Origin: Mangrovivirga cuniculi
Lineage (GTDB): Bacteria > Bacteroidota > Bacteroidia > Cytophagales > Cyclobacteriaceae
Assembly: GCF_005166025.1 (NCBI RefSeq)
Contig: NZ_CP028923.1
Span: forward strand, 3,350,001-3,414,000
Length of the DNA stretch: 64,000 nucleotides
Direction of reading: 5' to 3'
The notes under the pieces are model-generated. The model was not told the DNA's origin, ran no database searches, and worked only from the letters and a program-made list of their open reading frames with translations. The translations under genes were made by a program, and so were the position numbers. Shown here piece by piece: positions 16,592-25,389 of this stretch (within the stretch, counting starts at the first letter, position 1; every line of letters begins with the position of its first letter).

Positions 16592-19363
16592 ATGCCTCAA
16601 TATGATCATAAGGCCATAGAGGCCAGATGGAAAAAATTCTGGAAAGAAAACAAAACTTATCAGGTTACTGAAGACACTTCAAAACCAAAGTTCTATGCAC
16701 TAGACATGTTTCCCTATCCTTCAGGAGCAGGATTGCATGTCGGTCACCCGCTAGGGTATATTGCATCAGATATAGTAGCCAGATATAAAAGAAATAAAGG
16801 ATACAATGTGTTGCATCCTATGGGGTTTGACTCTTTTGGCTTACCTGCTGAGCAATATGCCATTCAAACCGGTCAGCACCCGGCAATCACTACTGCTAAA
16901 AACATCAAAAGATATAAAGAGCAGCTTGAAAATATAGGCTTTAGCTATGATATGTCCAGGGAAGTTCAAACCAGTTCTCCGGATTATTATAAATGGACAC
17001 AATGGATCTTCATGCAATTATTCAATCATTACTATGATAATGATGAGGACAAAGCTGTTCCTGTAAGTGTTCTGGAAGAAAAATTATTGCAATCAGGTTC
17101 GGCGGGAGTTAATGCTACCTGTGATGAAGATACCCCTCATATTTCTGCTGAGGAATGGCAGAAGATGGATGAAGCAGAGCAGCAGAAATATCTTTTGCAT
17201 TACCGATTAACCTTTCTTTCTGATGCTGTGGTAAACTGGTGTCCGGGTCTGGGAACAGTTCTTGCCAATGATGAGGTTAAAGACGGTGTTTCCGAAAGAG
17301 GTGGCTTCCCTGTCGAAAGAAAAAAAATGCAGCAGTGGAGTATGCGTATCACTGCTTATGCAGATAGATTGCTAAATGGTCTTGAAACTATCGACTGGCC
17401 AGAGGCTGTGAAGGAAATGCAGAAGAACTGGATCGGTAAAAGTATCGGTGCCCAGGTATCTTTTGACCTTGAAAAATCTGATCATGAAATAAAAGTTTTT
17501 ACTACCCGTGTTGATACCATCTATGGTGTTACATTTCTAGTGCTCGCTCCGGAAAGTGAGATCATCGATGATATCGTGACTGATGATCAAAAGGAAGAAG
17601 TTTCCAGCTATGTTGAGGAAGCTAAGAACCGATCTGAGAGAGAACGAATGTCTGATGTGAAGAACATCTCCGGAGTTTTCACAGGAGCTTACGCCTTACA
17701 TCCTTTTACCGGCGAAAAAGTTCCGGTATGGATTGCTGACTATGTATTAGGCGGCTATGGTACAGGGGCAGTAATGGCGGTACCTTCAGGTGACCAGCGC
17801 GATTATGAATTTGCTAATCATTTTGATCTCCCTATAGTTAAGATAATTGATTCCCAGGATATTTCTGAAACTGCTGATGCAACTAAAGAAGGGAAGATGG
17901 TCAACTCAGGCTTCCTGGATGGACTTTCAGTGCCAGAGGCAACTAAAAAGGCAATAGAAGTACTTGAGGATAAAGGAAAAGGCTTTGCAAAGGTAAATTA
18001 CCGTATGCGTGATGCTGTATTCAGCAGACAGCGATACTGGGGAGAACCAATACCTGTATATTTTAAGGATGACATTCCTTACCTAATCGATGAAAGTGAA
18101 CTTCCGTTAGAACTTCCGGAAGTAGATAAATACTTACCGACTGAAGATGGAGAACCACCTCTGGCGAGAGCTGAAGACTGGAAAACTCCTGAAGGATACG
18201 AGTATGAAAAAAGTACTATGCCCGGTTGGGCAGGTTCAAGCTGGTATTTATTCAGATATATGGATCCTAAAAACGAGGATGCCCTGGCTGATAAAGAAAA
18301 GCTTAAATACTGGGAAAACGTAGATCTTTACATCGGAGGTTCAGAACATGCAACCGGCCATTTATTATACAGCCGATTCTGGACTAAATTCCTGAAAGAC
18401 ATTGGATACTTAACTGTTGAAGAGCCATTTAAGAAGCTAATCAACCAGGGAATGATCCAGGGAAGATCTAATTTTGTGTATAGAGTAAAAGATTCAAATA
18501 AGTTCGTTTCTCTAAACCTAAAAGACGAATATGATGTAGCAGCTATGCACGTTGATGTGTCTTTAGTTCACGGAAACGATGAATTAGACATCGAAGCTTT
18601 TAAGAAGTGGAGACCGGATCTTGCTGGTGCAGAATTTATCCTGGAAGACGGTAAGTACATCTGTGGATGGGAAGTAGAAAAAATGTCAAAGAGTAAGTAC
18701 AATGTTGTAAACCCTGATGATATCATCGAGCAATATGGTGCTGATACGCTTAGAATGTATGAGATGTTCCTTGGACCACTTGAGCAATTCAAACCATGGA
18801 ATACTCATGGTATTGATGGTGTGGCTAAATTCTTAAGGAAATTCTGGAGGCTATATTTTAATGATGAAGGTGAGCTAATTGTCACTGATGACACTGCCGA
18901 CAAAAAGGCGCTCAAAGTAACTCACGGTACTATTAAAAAGACTATTGAGGATATCGAAAGACTTTCATTCAATACAGTAGTAAGTGCCTTTATGATCTGC
19001 GCTAATGAGTTAACAAGCATGAAGTGTCACAGCAGGGAGGCACTTGAGCCTTTAGTTGTTGCATTATCTCCATTTGCTCCTCACATCTGTGAAGAAATAT
19101 GGGCAGGATTAGGACATAAAGAAAGTGTTACAAAAGCTGAATTCCCTTCATACATTGAAAGCTACCTGGTTGAAGACAGTCACGAGTATCCGATCATGGT
19201 CAATGGTAAAATGAGAACAAAGATTTCATTTTCGCTTGACACACCAGTTCCGGAAATGGAGGCGACAGTTAAAGCAAATGACATTGTTCAGAAATGGCTT
19301 GACGGAAAGGATCCCAAAAAGATCATCGTTGTGCCGAAGAAGATCATCAACGTAGTAGTTTAA
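16592..19363 (+). CDS. leuS: Leucyl-tRNA synthetase
   Basis: A 923-residue class I aminoacyl-tRNA synthetase charging tRNA-Leu. Seen: the HIGH-type motif GLHVGHPLGY (about residue 44), the CP1 editing domain with GTGAVMAVPSGDQRDYEFA (about 390), WAGSSWYLFRYMDP (about 547), the KMSKS loop VEKMSKSKYNVVNPDD (about 695), and the C-terminal anticodon-binding and tRNA-contact region ending in KKIINVVV. It is somewhat longer than the E. coli enzyme (860) because of insertions typical of bacteroidete LeuS. An IS3 element lies 24 bases downstream but does not interrupt it. Confidence 0.97.
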   Translation: MPQYDHKAIEARWKKFWKENKTYQVTEDTSKPKFYALDMFPYPSGAGLHVGHPLGYIASDIVARYKRNKGYNVLHPMGFDSFGLPAEQYAIQTGQHPAITTAKNIKRYKEQLENIGFSYDMSREVQTSSPDYYKWTQWIFMQLFNHYYDNDEDKAVPVSVLEEKLLQSGSAGVNATCDEDTPHISAEEWQKMDEAEQQKYLLHYRLTFLSDAVVNWCPGLGTVLANDEVKDGVSERGGFPVERKKMQQWSMRITAYADRLLNGLETIDWPEAVKEMQKNWIGKSIGAQVSFDLEKSDHEIKVFTTRVDTIYGVTFLVLAPESEIIDDIVTDDQKEEVSSYVEEAKNRSERERMSDVKNISGVFTGAYALHPFTGEKVPVWIADYVLGGYGTGAVMAVPSGDQRDYEFANHFDLPIVKIIDSQDISETADATKEGKMVNSGFLDGLSVPEATKKAIEVLEDKGKGFAKVNYRMRDAVFSRQRYWGEPIPVYFKDDIPYLIDESELPLELPEVDKYLPTEDGEPPLARAEDWKTPEGYEYEKSTMPGWAGSSWYLFRYMDPKNEDALADKEKLKYWENVDLYIGGSEHATGHLLYSRFWTKFLKDIGYLTVEEPFKKLINQGMIQGRSNFVYRVKDSNKFVSLNLKDEYDVAAMHVDVSLVHGNDELDIEAFKKWRPDLAGAEFILEDGKYICGWEVEKMSKSKYNVVNPDDIIEQYGADTLRMYEMFLGPLEQFKPWNTHGIDGVAKFLRKFWRLYFNDEGELIVTDDTADKKALKVTHGTIKKTIEDIERLSFNTVVSAFMICANELTSMKCHSREALEPLVVALSPFAPHICEEIWAGLGHKESVTKAEFPSYIESYLVEDSHEYPIMVNGKMRTKISFSLDTPVPEMEATVKANDIVQKWLDGKDPKKIIVVPKKIINVVV

Positions 19364-19428
19364 AGCAAAGCTGAATTAATCTATGACTAGTCCTGAATAA
19401 ACGTTACAGTTTTTACAAGGATAAATAA

Positions 19429-20277
19429 TTAAGTAGCATCGCACAATTTTGCGGTGCTATTTTTTTTATAGGTTCTTATTTTAATTTTTTCTTGTCCATG
19501 CATAAATTCTGGAGTCTTCATATAGCAGCTGTAATGAGGACGTTCTCTGTTATAAATATCAATAGATTGTTTGATCAATTTATTCATTAGAACTATATCA
19601 TTTACCAGTATGCCCTTAATAAATTCTTGCTTTAAAATACCATTCACTCGTTCTGCAATAGCATTTTGGTAGGGATCATACTTTTCTGTCATACTACACA
19701 ACAGATTACCTTTATCAAGTTCCTTTTGGTAATCATCACAACAGTATTGCAAACCTCGGTCTGAATGATGAATTAGTTCTCGATCATAATACTTTCTATT
19801 TTTAATCGCTTGTTTTAATGCCTTGATTGCCCCTTGCGCATGGAGGCTGTTAGATACATTAAACCCCATTATTTTCTTTGAATAAGCATCTGTCACCAGA
19901 GATAGATACATTGGATTTTGTCGGTTCCCTATATAGGTAATATCACTAACCCACAACTGCTCGGGCCTATTAAGGGTTAAGTTCTCAACCAAGTTGCGAT
20001 GTTTTCTGAATCTATGATGGGAGTCGGTCGTGATGTGGTATTGCCGTTTTGGGAGTATTTGCATGTGATTAGCTTTCATAATGGCAAACAACCGGTCTCT
20101 ACCAACCCCAAGTTCCCGAAGCTCATCATAAAGCTTTTCGTAGAGCTTTCTTGTGCCTAATTCAGACATTCTCATCCGCACTTGTTGAACCTTTTTCTCT
20201 ACTACAGAAGCTGTTTCTCTTCTTTTAGCCTCAGATTTCTTTGCTCGATAATAAACCTGCCTACTCTTCCCAAACAA
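19429..20277 (-). CDS. IS3-family transposase OrfB (DDE integrase domain)
   Basis: The listed span starts at a TTG and gives 282 residues, but the open frame continues upstream to the slippery site at 20343-20349 (reading ERFKEQYKESLTATCRLFGK), so the natural product is an OrfAB fusion made by a -1 frameshift. Seen: an HTH_21-type helical N-terminal part, then an rve integrase core with the catalytic triad: Asp in LWVSDITYIG, Asp in HHSDRGLQYC, and Glu in NAIAERVNGILKQEF. Exactly 35 residues lie between the second Asp and the Glu, the DD(35)E spacing of IS3 transposases. The last codons overlap an outward-facing terminator hairpin. Confidence 0.93.
   Translation of the reverse strand: MFGKSRQVYYRAKKSEAKRRETASVVEKKVQQVRMRMSELGTRKLYEKLYDELRELGVGRDRLFAIMKANHMQILPKRQYHITTDSHHRFRKHRNLVENLTLNRPEQLWVSDITYIGNRQNPMYLSLVTDAYSKKIMGFNVSNSLHAQGAIKALKQAIKNRKYYDRELIHHSDRGLQYCCDDYQKELDKGNLLCSMTEKYDPYQNAIAERVNGILKQEFIKGILVNDIVLMNKLIKQSIDIYNRERPHYSCYMKTPEFMHGQEKIKIRTYKKNSTAKLCDAT
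19434..19467 (+). terminator. Terminator inside the IS left end
   Basis: TAGCATCGCA (19434-19443) pairs with TGCGGTGCTA (19450-19459; one G-T pair) and is followed by eight T on the plus strand. It would stop read-through from leuS into the element and thereby protect it from antisense transcription, as seen in other IS elements. Confidence 0.6.
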
Positions 20278-20291
20278 TCTACAGGTAGCTG

Positions 20292-20726
20292 TTAAGCTTT
20301 CTTTGTACTGTTCTTTGAATCGTTCGATTGTTCGGGTGAGTACTTTTTTCTAATAGGAATCTTTAGCTCTTCTTCTGCAATATCGATCATCATATCAAAG
20401 AAAATAGCCTTTTTATCAGTAAACTCTAGTTTCTTTTCCAATGAAGCTTTCTGTTTCTCCAAGAGCTTGACTTTTTGTTCAAGCTCCAATAATTTCTGTT
20501 CTGGGCTCTTTGACAAGTTTAAATGGGTTTTGTTGTACCAATCAAAGGTACCATATTTTCTTAACCAATTTGTAATGGTAGAGTGAGATTGTATTCCATA
20601 CTTCCTTGATGCGGCTCTTATGCCAAGCTCTCCTCTTTCTATCTCTTCGACCACTGATAATTTAAAAGTGTAACTGTAGTCTTTTTGTGTTCGCTTAACG
20701 TGCTGGTTCTCATCTTTTTGCTTCAT
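20292..20726 (-). CDS. IS3-family transposase OrfA (helix-turn-helix, leucine zipper)
   Basis: A 144-residue DNA-binding protein. Seen: an HTH_Tnp_1-type domain (YTFKLSVVEEIERGELGIRA, then SRKYGIQSHSTITNWLRKYG) at about residues 17-60, and a heptad coiled coil (EQKLLELEQKVKLLEKQKAS) at about 73-105, the usual multimerisation zipper. OrfA binds the inverted repeats and its ratio to OrfAB regulates transposition. Its ATG is 35 bases inside the right end, so the promoter must overlap that terminal repeat. Confidence 0.92.
   Translation of the reverse strand: MKQKDENQHVKRTQKDYSYTFKLSVVEEIERGELGIRAASRKYGIQSHSTITNWLRKYGTFDWYNKTHLNLSKSPEQKLLELEQKVKLLEKQKASLEKKLEFTDKKAIFFDMMIDIAEEELKIPIRKKYSPEQSNDSKNSTKKA
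20343..20349 (-). other. Programmed -1 ribosomal frameshift site (A AAA AAG)
   Basis: On the minus strand, OrfA codons AGA AAA AAG contain the heptamer A-AAA-AAG in the correct phase. This is the classic slippery motif of IS3-family elements such as IS911. A -1 slip here moves ribosomes into the OrfB frame, which is open from this point on. Confidence 0.8.
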
Positions 20727-20773
20727 AACATTACTTTTTGTGTAACGCTATTTCAGGACGAGACACTAACCAC

Positions 20774-20808
20774 AAATAAAAACCCCTGCCTCAAATGAAG
20801 CCGGGGTT
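20774..20808 (-). terminator. Terminator of the POT transporter gene
   Basis: AACCCC (20781-20786) pairs with GGGGTT (20803-20808) around an imperfect inner stem; on the minus strand a T-rich run follows (complement of 20780-20774). Located just right of the IS target site. Confidence 0.6.
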
Positions 20809-20831
20809 TATTTTTATGCTTAATTCTTTAT

Positions 20832-22382
20832 TTAATGGACATTAGCCATCCATCGCTTCATCAGAGGAGCGATGATTAATGCAATCAACGCGGCTCCAAA
20901 TGAATAATATGCTATCAGTTCAAATCCATCTGCATAGACCGGAAGAGATACTACCGGATCGATTTCCTGGCCAGGGTTTTCTTCAATTGCCAATTGCTTG
21001 GCGACGAATCCCACAACCTGGAACGCAAAAGCAGAAGACAGGAACCATACACCCATCATGAAAGCTACGAACTTAGCAGGTGATAGATCTGTGATCTTGG
21101 CTAATCCAACAGGTGACATAAATAATTCGCCGGCAGAAATCAATAAATACATGATTAATAAATAAGCCATTGGCACCATACCTGCATTAGCACTTCCTCT
21201 CGAAAGTGAAAGAATATAAAAACCAACACCCAGTAAAGCTAATCCCATAGCAAACTTAAATGGAGTTCGTGGATTTGCATTGCGTTTACTTAAAACACCC
21301 CATAATCCTGACATTGGAATGGACAATAAAATTATAAATGCCGGATTTATAAAATTCGTTTGTGCTGCATTAAGCCAAACTAAATCAACATTTCGATCTG
21401 CAAATAAAGTTAAAACAGAACCACTTAGTTCATGGAATCCCCAAAATACCGTCATGAAAATTGTTAGCAGCACAGCTGAAATCAGCTTCAACTTAGCTTC
21501 CAGATTAACCTGGTAAATAATCCATACTATATATGCAAGAACAATTATCCCCAACAATCTGAATAATACATTCACAATAGTAACTTCACCAAAAAATGGC
21601 TCTAAGAAGCCTAAGTAATTAAAGCTTGATAAAAGGTAAGCTATCAAAGGAACAGCTAAAAATGAGAGTATAACGACCCAATGCCCTGCCTTAATACCAA
21701 ATGTCTTTTTATCGATCAATCGGTCCTCAGGTGGCATCCCTTTATCTCCGAAAACTCCTTGCTTCATACCTACATAAAAGAATAATAATCCGGCTAACAT
21801 TCCAATACCGGCTAATCCAAACCCATAGTGGTATCCGAATTCAGCTGCCAGATACCCACATAACAATGGAGAAGCCAAAGCACCAATATTGATACCCATA
21901 TAAAAAATGGTAAATCCTTTATCCTTACGAACATCTCCGGTTTCATAAAGTGTGCCGACAAAAGTCGAAATATTAGGTTTAAAGAAACCGTTTCCAACAA
22001 TTATAAATGCAAGCGCCAGATAGAATAAAATATTGTCCTCAAAGGCCAGAACAAAGTGACCGATAGCCATAAGAATACCTCCAAGCATTATGGAATTCCG
22101 GTATCCCATTATTTTATCTGCCAGTCGACCTCCAATAACAGGAGTAGCATAGACCAGAGATCCATAAGAAGAGTACACAATAGCTGCAACAGCATCCTTA
22201 GCCTGAATGGCATCAAATACTTTTTCAACCATGTAGAGCGTAAGTAACGCCCGCATTCCATAAAAACTAAATCTTTCCCACAGTTCGGCGAAGAAGAGAT
22301 AAAATAACCCTTTCGGGTGGCCAAACAATTCATTTTCCTTTGCAGAAGACGTATTGCCCAGGGGTTCTGCTGATTGACTCAT
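20832..22382 (-). CDS. POT family proton-dependent oligopeptide transporter
   Basis: A 516-residue major-facilitator protein importing di- and tripeptides with protons. Seen: the PTR2 signature region ELWERFSFYGMRALLTLYMV at about residue 32 (containing the conserved E-x-x-E-R-F/x-Y-Y-like motif), GGRLADKIMGYRNSI near residue 80, NGFFKPNISTFVG near residue 130, GFTIFYMGINIGALASP near residue 158, and 12 or more hydrophobic helices. Near-typical length. It is monocistronic with its own terminator; the 195 bases upstream separate it from divergent pckA. Confidence 0.92.
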   Translation of the reverse strand: MSQSAEPLGNTSSAKENELFGHPKGLFYLFFAELWERFSFYGMRALLTLYMVEKVFDAIQAKDAVAAIVYSSYGSLVYATPVIGGRLADKIMGYRNSIMLGGILMAIGHFVLAFEDNILFYLALAFIIVGNGFFKPNISTFVGTLYETGDVRKDKGFTIFYMGINIGALASPLLCGYLAAEFGYHYGFGLAGIGMLAGLLFFYVGMKQGVFGDKGMPPEDRLIDKKTFGIKAGHWVVILSFLAVPLIAYLLSSFNYLGFLEPFFGEVTIVNVLFRLLGIIVLAYIVWIIYQVNLEAKLKLISAVLLTIFMTVFWGFHELSGSVLTLFADRNVDLVWLNAAQTNFINPAFIILLSIPMSGLWGVLSKRNANPRTPFKFAMGLALLGVGFYILSLSRGSANAGMVPMAYLLIMYLLISAGELFMSPVGLAKITDLSPAKFVAFMMGVWFLSSAFAFQVVGFVAKQLAIEENPGQEIDPVVSLPVYADGFELIAYYSFGAALIALIIAPLMKRWMANVH

Positions 22383-22522
22383 AGGTTTATGTTAAGTTTT
22401 TCTTTTTTCAAAAAATCGGATAAATCTACAACCCGATCAGTGAAATAACAACTTTAGTAGCTACAAGGTGGTTGATTGGTATAAAATAACAGTTTTATTT
22501 TCCATGTTAGTTAATTAATTTT

Positions 22523-22545
22523 TAGCTTTGCGAAAACGATTGAAA
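22523..22545 (+). promoter_or_regulatory. pckA promoter (-7 box) with LacI-type palindrome over the start site
   Basis: TAGCTTTG (22523-22530) is an exact TAnnTTTG -7 box. It is followed directly by CGAAAACGATTGAAA (22531-22545), which resembles LacI/GalR-family operators (central CG flanked by AA and T) and would cover the transcription start, a repressing position. The same core occurs upstream of the susC gene at 30130-30144. The -33 box is weak. Confidence 0.45.
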
Positions 22546-22577
22546 TCAACAATAACCCTTATTTAATCAAAATAGCA

Positions 22578-24197
22578 ATGGTAGAATACGGCTTGAAATC
22601 AACGGTCTCTGGCATAGACAAATATGACATTGACCGGGCAGGACAGGTTTTTTGGAATTTAACCCCCGCAGAATTAGTCGAACACGCCTTAAATAATGAC
22701 GAAGGCAAACTGACTGACACCGGAGCATTAATGTGTGACACCGGAAAATTCACCGGACGTTCTCCAAAGGATCGTTTTGTTGTTGAAGATGAAAAAACTA
22801 AAGATTCTGTATGGTGGGGAGATATCAACATCCCTATTTCTCCGGATCACTTTGACAAGATCTACAAAAAGATGATCGCCAATCTTGAAGGCAAAAACCT
22901 ATATGTCAGAGATGCATTCGCCGGAGCTGACCCTCGATACAGGCTAAACCTTAGAGTCATCAACACAAAGGCATGGCAGAACCTGTTTTGTAACAATATG
23001 TTCATGAGACCTGAGAGAAGCGAACTTGAAGGTTTCGATCCGAATTTCACTATCATTTGCGATCCCGATTTTAAAGCTGATCCTTCATCAGATGGCACTC
23101 GCCAGGAAAACTTCGCTATTATCAATTTCACAAAAAGAATGATTCTTATCGGAGGAACTGCTTATGCCGGAGAAATGAAAAAAGGTATTTTTTCTGTACT
23201 GAATTTCATTCTTCCTCATGACGAAAATGTCCTGTCTATGCACTGCTCGGCTAATATGAGCATGGATGAAACTGATACGGCAATCTTCTTCGGGCTTTCG
23301 GGAACAGGTAAAACTACTCTTTCTGCAGACCCTGAAAGACATCTTATCGGTGATGATGAGCACGGGTGGACTGATAACGGAGTTTTTAACTTCGAAGGTG
23401 GATGCTATGCCAAAGTGATCGATCTGACGCGTGAAAAAGAACCTGAGATCTGGGATGCAATTAAATTTGGTGCAATTGTAGAAAATACAAGGTTCAAAGA
23501 AGGTACCCGAACTGTTGATTACGAAAACACTTCAGTTACTGAAAATACCAGGACTGCCTACCCGATTCATCATATAGCTAATGCTAAGATCCCTTCGATG
23601 GGTGGTATCCCTAAAAATATATTCTTCCTGACTTGTGATGCTTTTGGTGTGTTACCACCAATCTCAAGGCTTTCTAAAGGTCAGGCAATGTTCCATTTCA
23701 TTTCTGGTTACACAGCCAAAGTAGCTGGCACAGAAGCTGGAATTACAGAACCACAATCTGCCTTTTCAGCATGTTTTGGTGCTCCGTTCCTTCCTCTACA
23801 TCCAACTAAATATGCAGAAATGCTGGGCGAGAAAATGGAAAAATACGATGTGAATGTATGGCTGGTTAACACAGGATGGAGCGGCGGCCCTTATGGAGTA
23901 GGCTCAAGAATGAAACTTCCATATACCAGAGCAATGATCACTGCTGCACTTAATGGAACACTTGCAAAAAGTGATTTTGTTAAGCATGGTATCTTTGGTT
24001 GCGAAATGCCAACTTCCTGTCCTAATGTTCCTGATGAAGTTCTGGACCCTAGAAAAACCTGGGAGGATAAAGATGCTTATGATGAAAAAGCAAATAACCT
24101 GGCTTCAATGTTCATAAAGAACTTCGATAAATATTCAGACTTCGCAAATGACGAAATCATGGCAGGAGCTCCTGTAACAGGTGAAAAAGTAAAATAA
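22578..24197 (+). CDS. pckA: Phosphoenolpyruvate carboxykinase (ATP)
   Basis: A 539-residue ATP-type PEPCK, which converts oxaloacetate to phosphoenolpyruvate, the committed step of gluconeogenesis. Seen: CDTGKFTGRSPKDRFVV (about residue 50), the substrate region GTAYAGEMKKGIFS (about 193), the kinase-1a P-loop GLSGTGKTTLSADP (about 235), the metal-binding kinase-2 LIGDDEHGW (about 256), and NTGWSGGPYGVGSRM (about 433). Length is typical. It stands alone between its candidate operator-overlapped promoter and a strong bidirectional terminator shared with the convergent sus operon. Confidence 0.98.
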   Translation: MVEYGLKSTVSGIDKYDIDRAGQVFWNLTPAELVEHALNNDEGKLTDTGALMCDTGKFTGRSPKDRFVVEDEKTKDSVWWGDINIPISPDHFDKIYKKMIANLEGKNLYVRDAFAGADPRYRLNLRVINTKAWQNLFCNNMFMRPERSELEGFDPNFTIICDPDFKADPSSDGTRQENFAIINFTKRMILIGGTAYAGEMKKGIFSVLNFILPHDENVLSMHCSANMSMDETDTAIFFGLSGTGKTTLSADPERHLIGDDEHGWTDNGVFNFEGGCYAKVIDLTREKEPEIWDAIKFGAIVENTRFKEGTRTVDYENTSVTENTRTAYPIHHIANAKIPSMGGIPKNIFFLTCDAFGVLPPISRLSKGQAMFHFISGYTAKVAGTEAGITEPQSAFSACFGAPFLPLHPTKYAEMLGEKMEKYDVNVWLVNTGWSGGPYGVGSRMKLPYTRAMITAALNGTLAKSDFVKHGIFGCEMPTSCPNVPDEVLDPRKTWEDKDAYDEKANNLASMFIKNFDKYSDFANDEIMAGAPVTGEKVK

Positions 24198-24215
24198 TCT
24201 GTGAAATTTATACTC

Positions 24216-24248
24216 AAAAAAAAAGGGACCGAATCGGTCCCTTTTTTT
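24216..24248. terminator. Bidirectional terminator between pckA and the sus operon
   Basis: A perfect stem GGGACCGA (24225-24232) / TCGGTCCC (24234-24241) with nine A before it and seven T after it. It can work in both directions and serves both convergent units. Confidence 0.85.
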
Positions 24249-24310
24249 ATTATAATGCTATAAATAAAGGAACAAAACTCTAAAATCCTGTTCCTTTACA
24301 AGTTAACTGA

Positions 24311-25369
24311 TTAATTCATCTGTAATGAATAGGTGTTATTTACAAGGTCTAAAGTAACAGTATAGTTACCTGCTTCACTTACCTGGATATTATCTCCACC
24401 AGCATCAAGACTTCCATCAGCCCCAGAGTCGCCATAATTTAGAGCCCAATCATCATTGGCTCGGAATTTCATTTCACCTGCTTCCAGATCTCCAGTCCAT
24501 GTCCAGATTTGTCTCTGTCCATCATAAGACATATTATGATCATCAACCCAACCAGCATCTCCATATGGAGGTGTAGCAGAACCAATTATACCCCAGTCGT
24601 TCGCTTCTGTTAACTCGATAGTCAAATTAGCTGCATCAACAACTACATTATACACACCTGCAGGAACAGAGAAGTTACCACCTGATGGATCAAGAGTTCC
24701 CGTAAACCCTTCAGTAGTTGAAGTTAAAGATCCACCCCATGAATTATCCCAGCTTGGAGCAGGAGTGATCTTAAATTCAACAGGATCACCACCATCAAAT
24801 CGAATTATATTCTCGTAGATATCATTAAAACCATAAGAATACAATCTGCCATTTTCTCCTCCCGGATTCCATCCCTGGTAAGCACCGGGAACGTAATACA
24901 TCGGATAGTCTATCAAAGTTTCATAAGGAGTAACTGTATATGAGTTAACAGCTGAATACAACGTATCAACATCAGGAACTACCGTTGAATATACCCTGGC
25001 ATAAATAGTAGCCTGCTGATCAATAGGTAGATCCCATGCTAATAAAGTAGCATTCAAATCACTCACCTTTACATCTGCTGACAAATCATTTGTCGTTGCT
25101 AACGTAGAAAATTCACTGAAACTCTCATCAGGAGAGATTTGAATGAAATACGATGATGCTGAGCTAAATCCTAAATCTGCAGCTGACCATTCAAATGTCA
25201 ACGTATCACCTGCATTTTCTTTGGTGAACTCAAGATTACCCTCAGCTGGTGAAATCAATGAAGGAGCTGTTGGCTGATCGCTAATCACCACTTCATCAAA
25301 ATCTTCTTCGCAGGCTACAAATGTTATTGCAGCCATTAAAAACACTAATATTTTATATGTACTTTTCAT
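24311..25369 (-). CDS. SusE/SusF-type outer membrane glycan-binding lipoprotein
   Basis: About 352 residues. The start at 25369 (MKSTYKILVF) is preferred because it gives a lipoprotein signal ending in a lipobox (FVACEED); another ATG at 25390 overlaps the susD stop and would add seven polar residues. Seen: an N-terminal SusE domain (about residues 25-145, fibronectin/Ig-like) followed by two beta-rich repeats, each with a GxxxPxxGW-like start (PGAYQGWNPGG and SATPPYGDAGW), which are the starch/glucan-binding modules of SusE/F. Last gene of the susCDE operon. It presents glycan at the cell surface to SusCD. Confidence 0.85.
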   Translation of the reverse strand: MKSTYKILVFLMAAITFVACEEDFDEVVISDQPTAPSLISPAEGNLEFTKENAGDTLTFEWSAADLGFSSASSYFIQISPDESFSEFSTLATTNDLSADVKVSDLNATLLAWDLPIDQQATIYARVYSTVVPDVDTLYSAVNSYTVTPYETLIDYPMYYVPGAYQGWNPGGENGRLYSYGFNDIYENIIRFDGGDPVEFKITPAPSWDNSWGGSLTSTTEGFTGTLDPSGGNFSVPAGVYNVVVDAANLTIELTEANDWGIIGSATPPYGDAGWVDDHNMSYDGQRQIWTWTGDLEAGEMKFRANDDWALNYGDSGADGSLDAGGDNIQVSEAGNYTVTLDLVNNTYSLQMN

Positions 25370-25389
25370 GTTATTTGCATTTAAGTTCA

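Larger units (their letters stand above)
19388..20761 (-). mobile_element. Complete IS3-family insertion sequence (1374 bp)
   Basis: Two overlapping-type genes (orfA, orfB) are enclosed by imperfect inverted repeats of 21 bases. The left end (from 19388) and the reverse complement of the right end (from 20761) share GTCCTGAA and CGTTACA, with 17 of 21 positions equal. The 3-bp sequence GAC is directly repeated outside both ends (19385-19387 and 20762-20764), as expected for an IS3 target duplication. The internal A6G slippery site and an intact DDE transposase suggest it can still move. It sits between leuS and the terminator of the POT transporter and breaks no gene. Confidence 0.92.

Noticed and set aside
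19388-20761. IS insertion disrupting a gene
   Set aside because: Joining the two flanks across the GAC duplication gives only leuS downstream sequence and the POT terminator; no open frame is restored.
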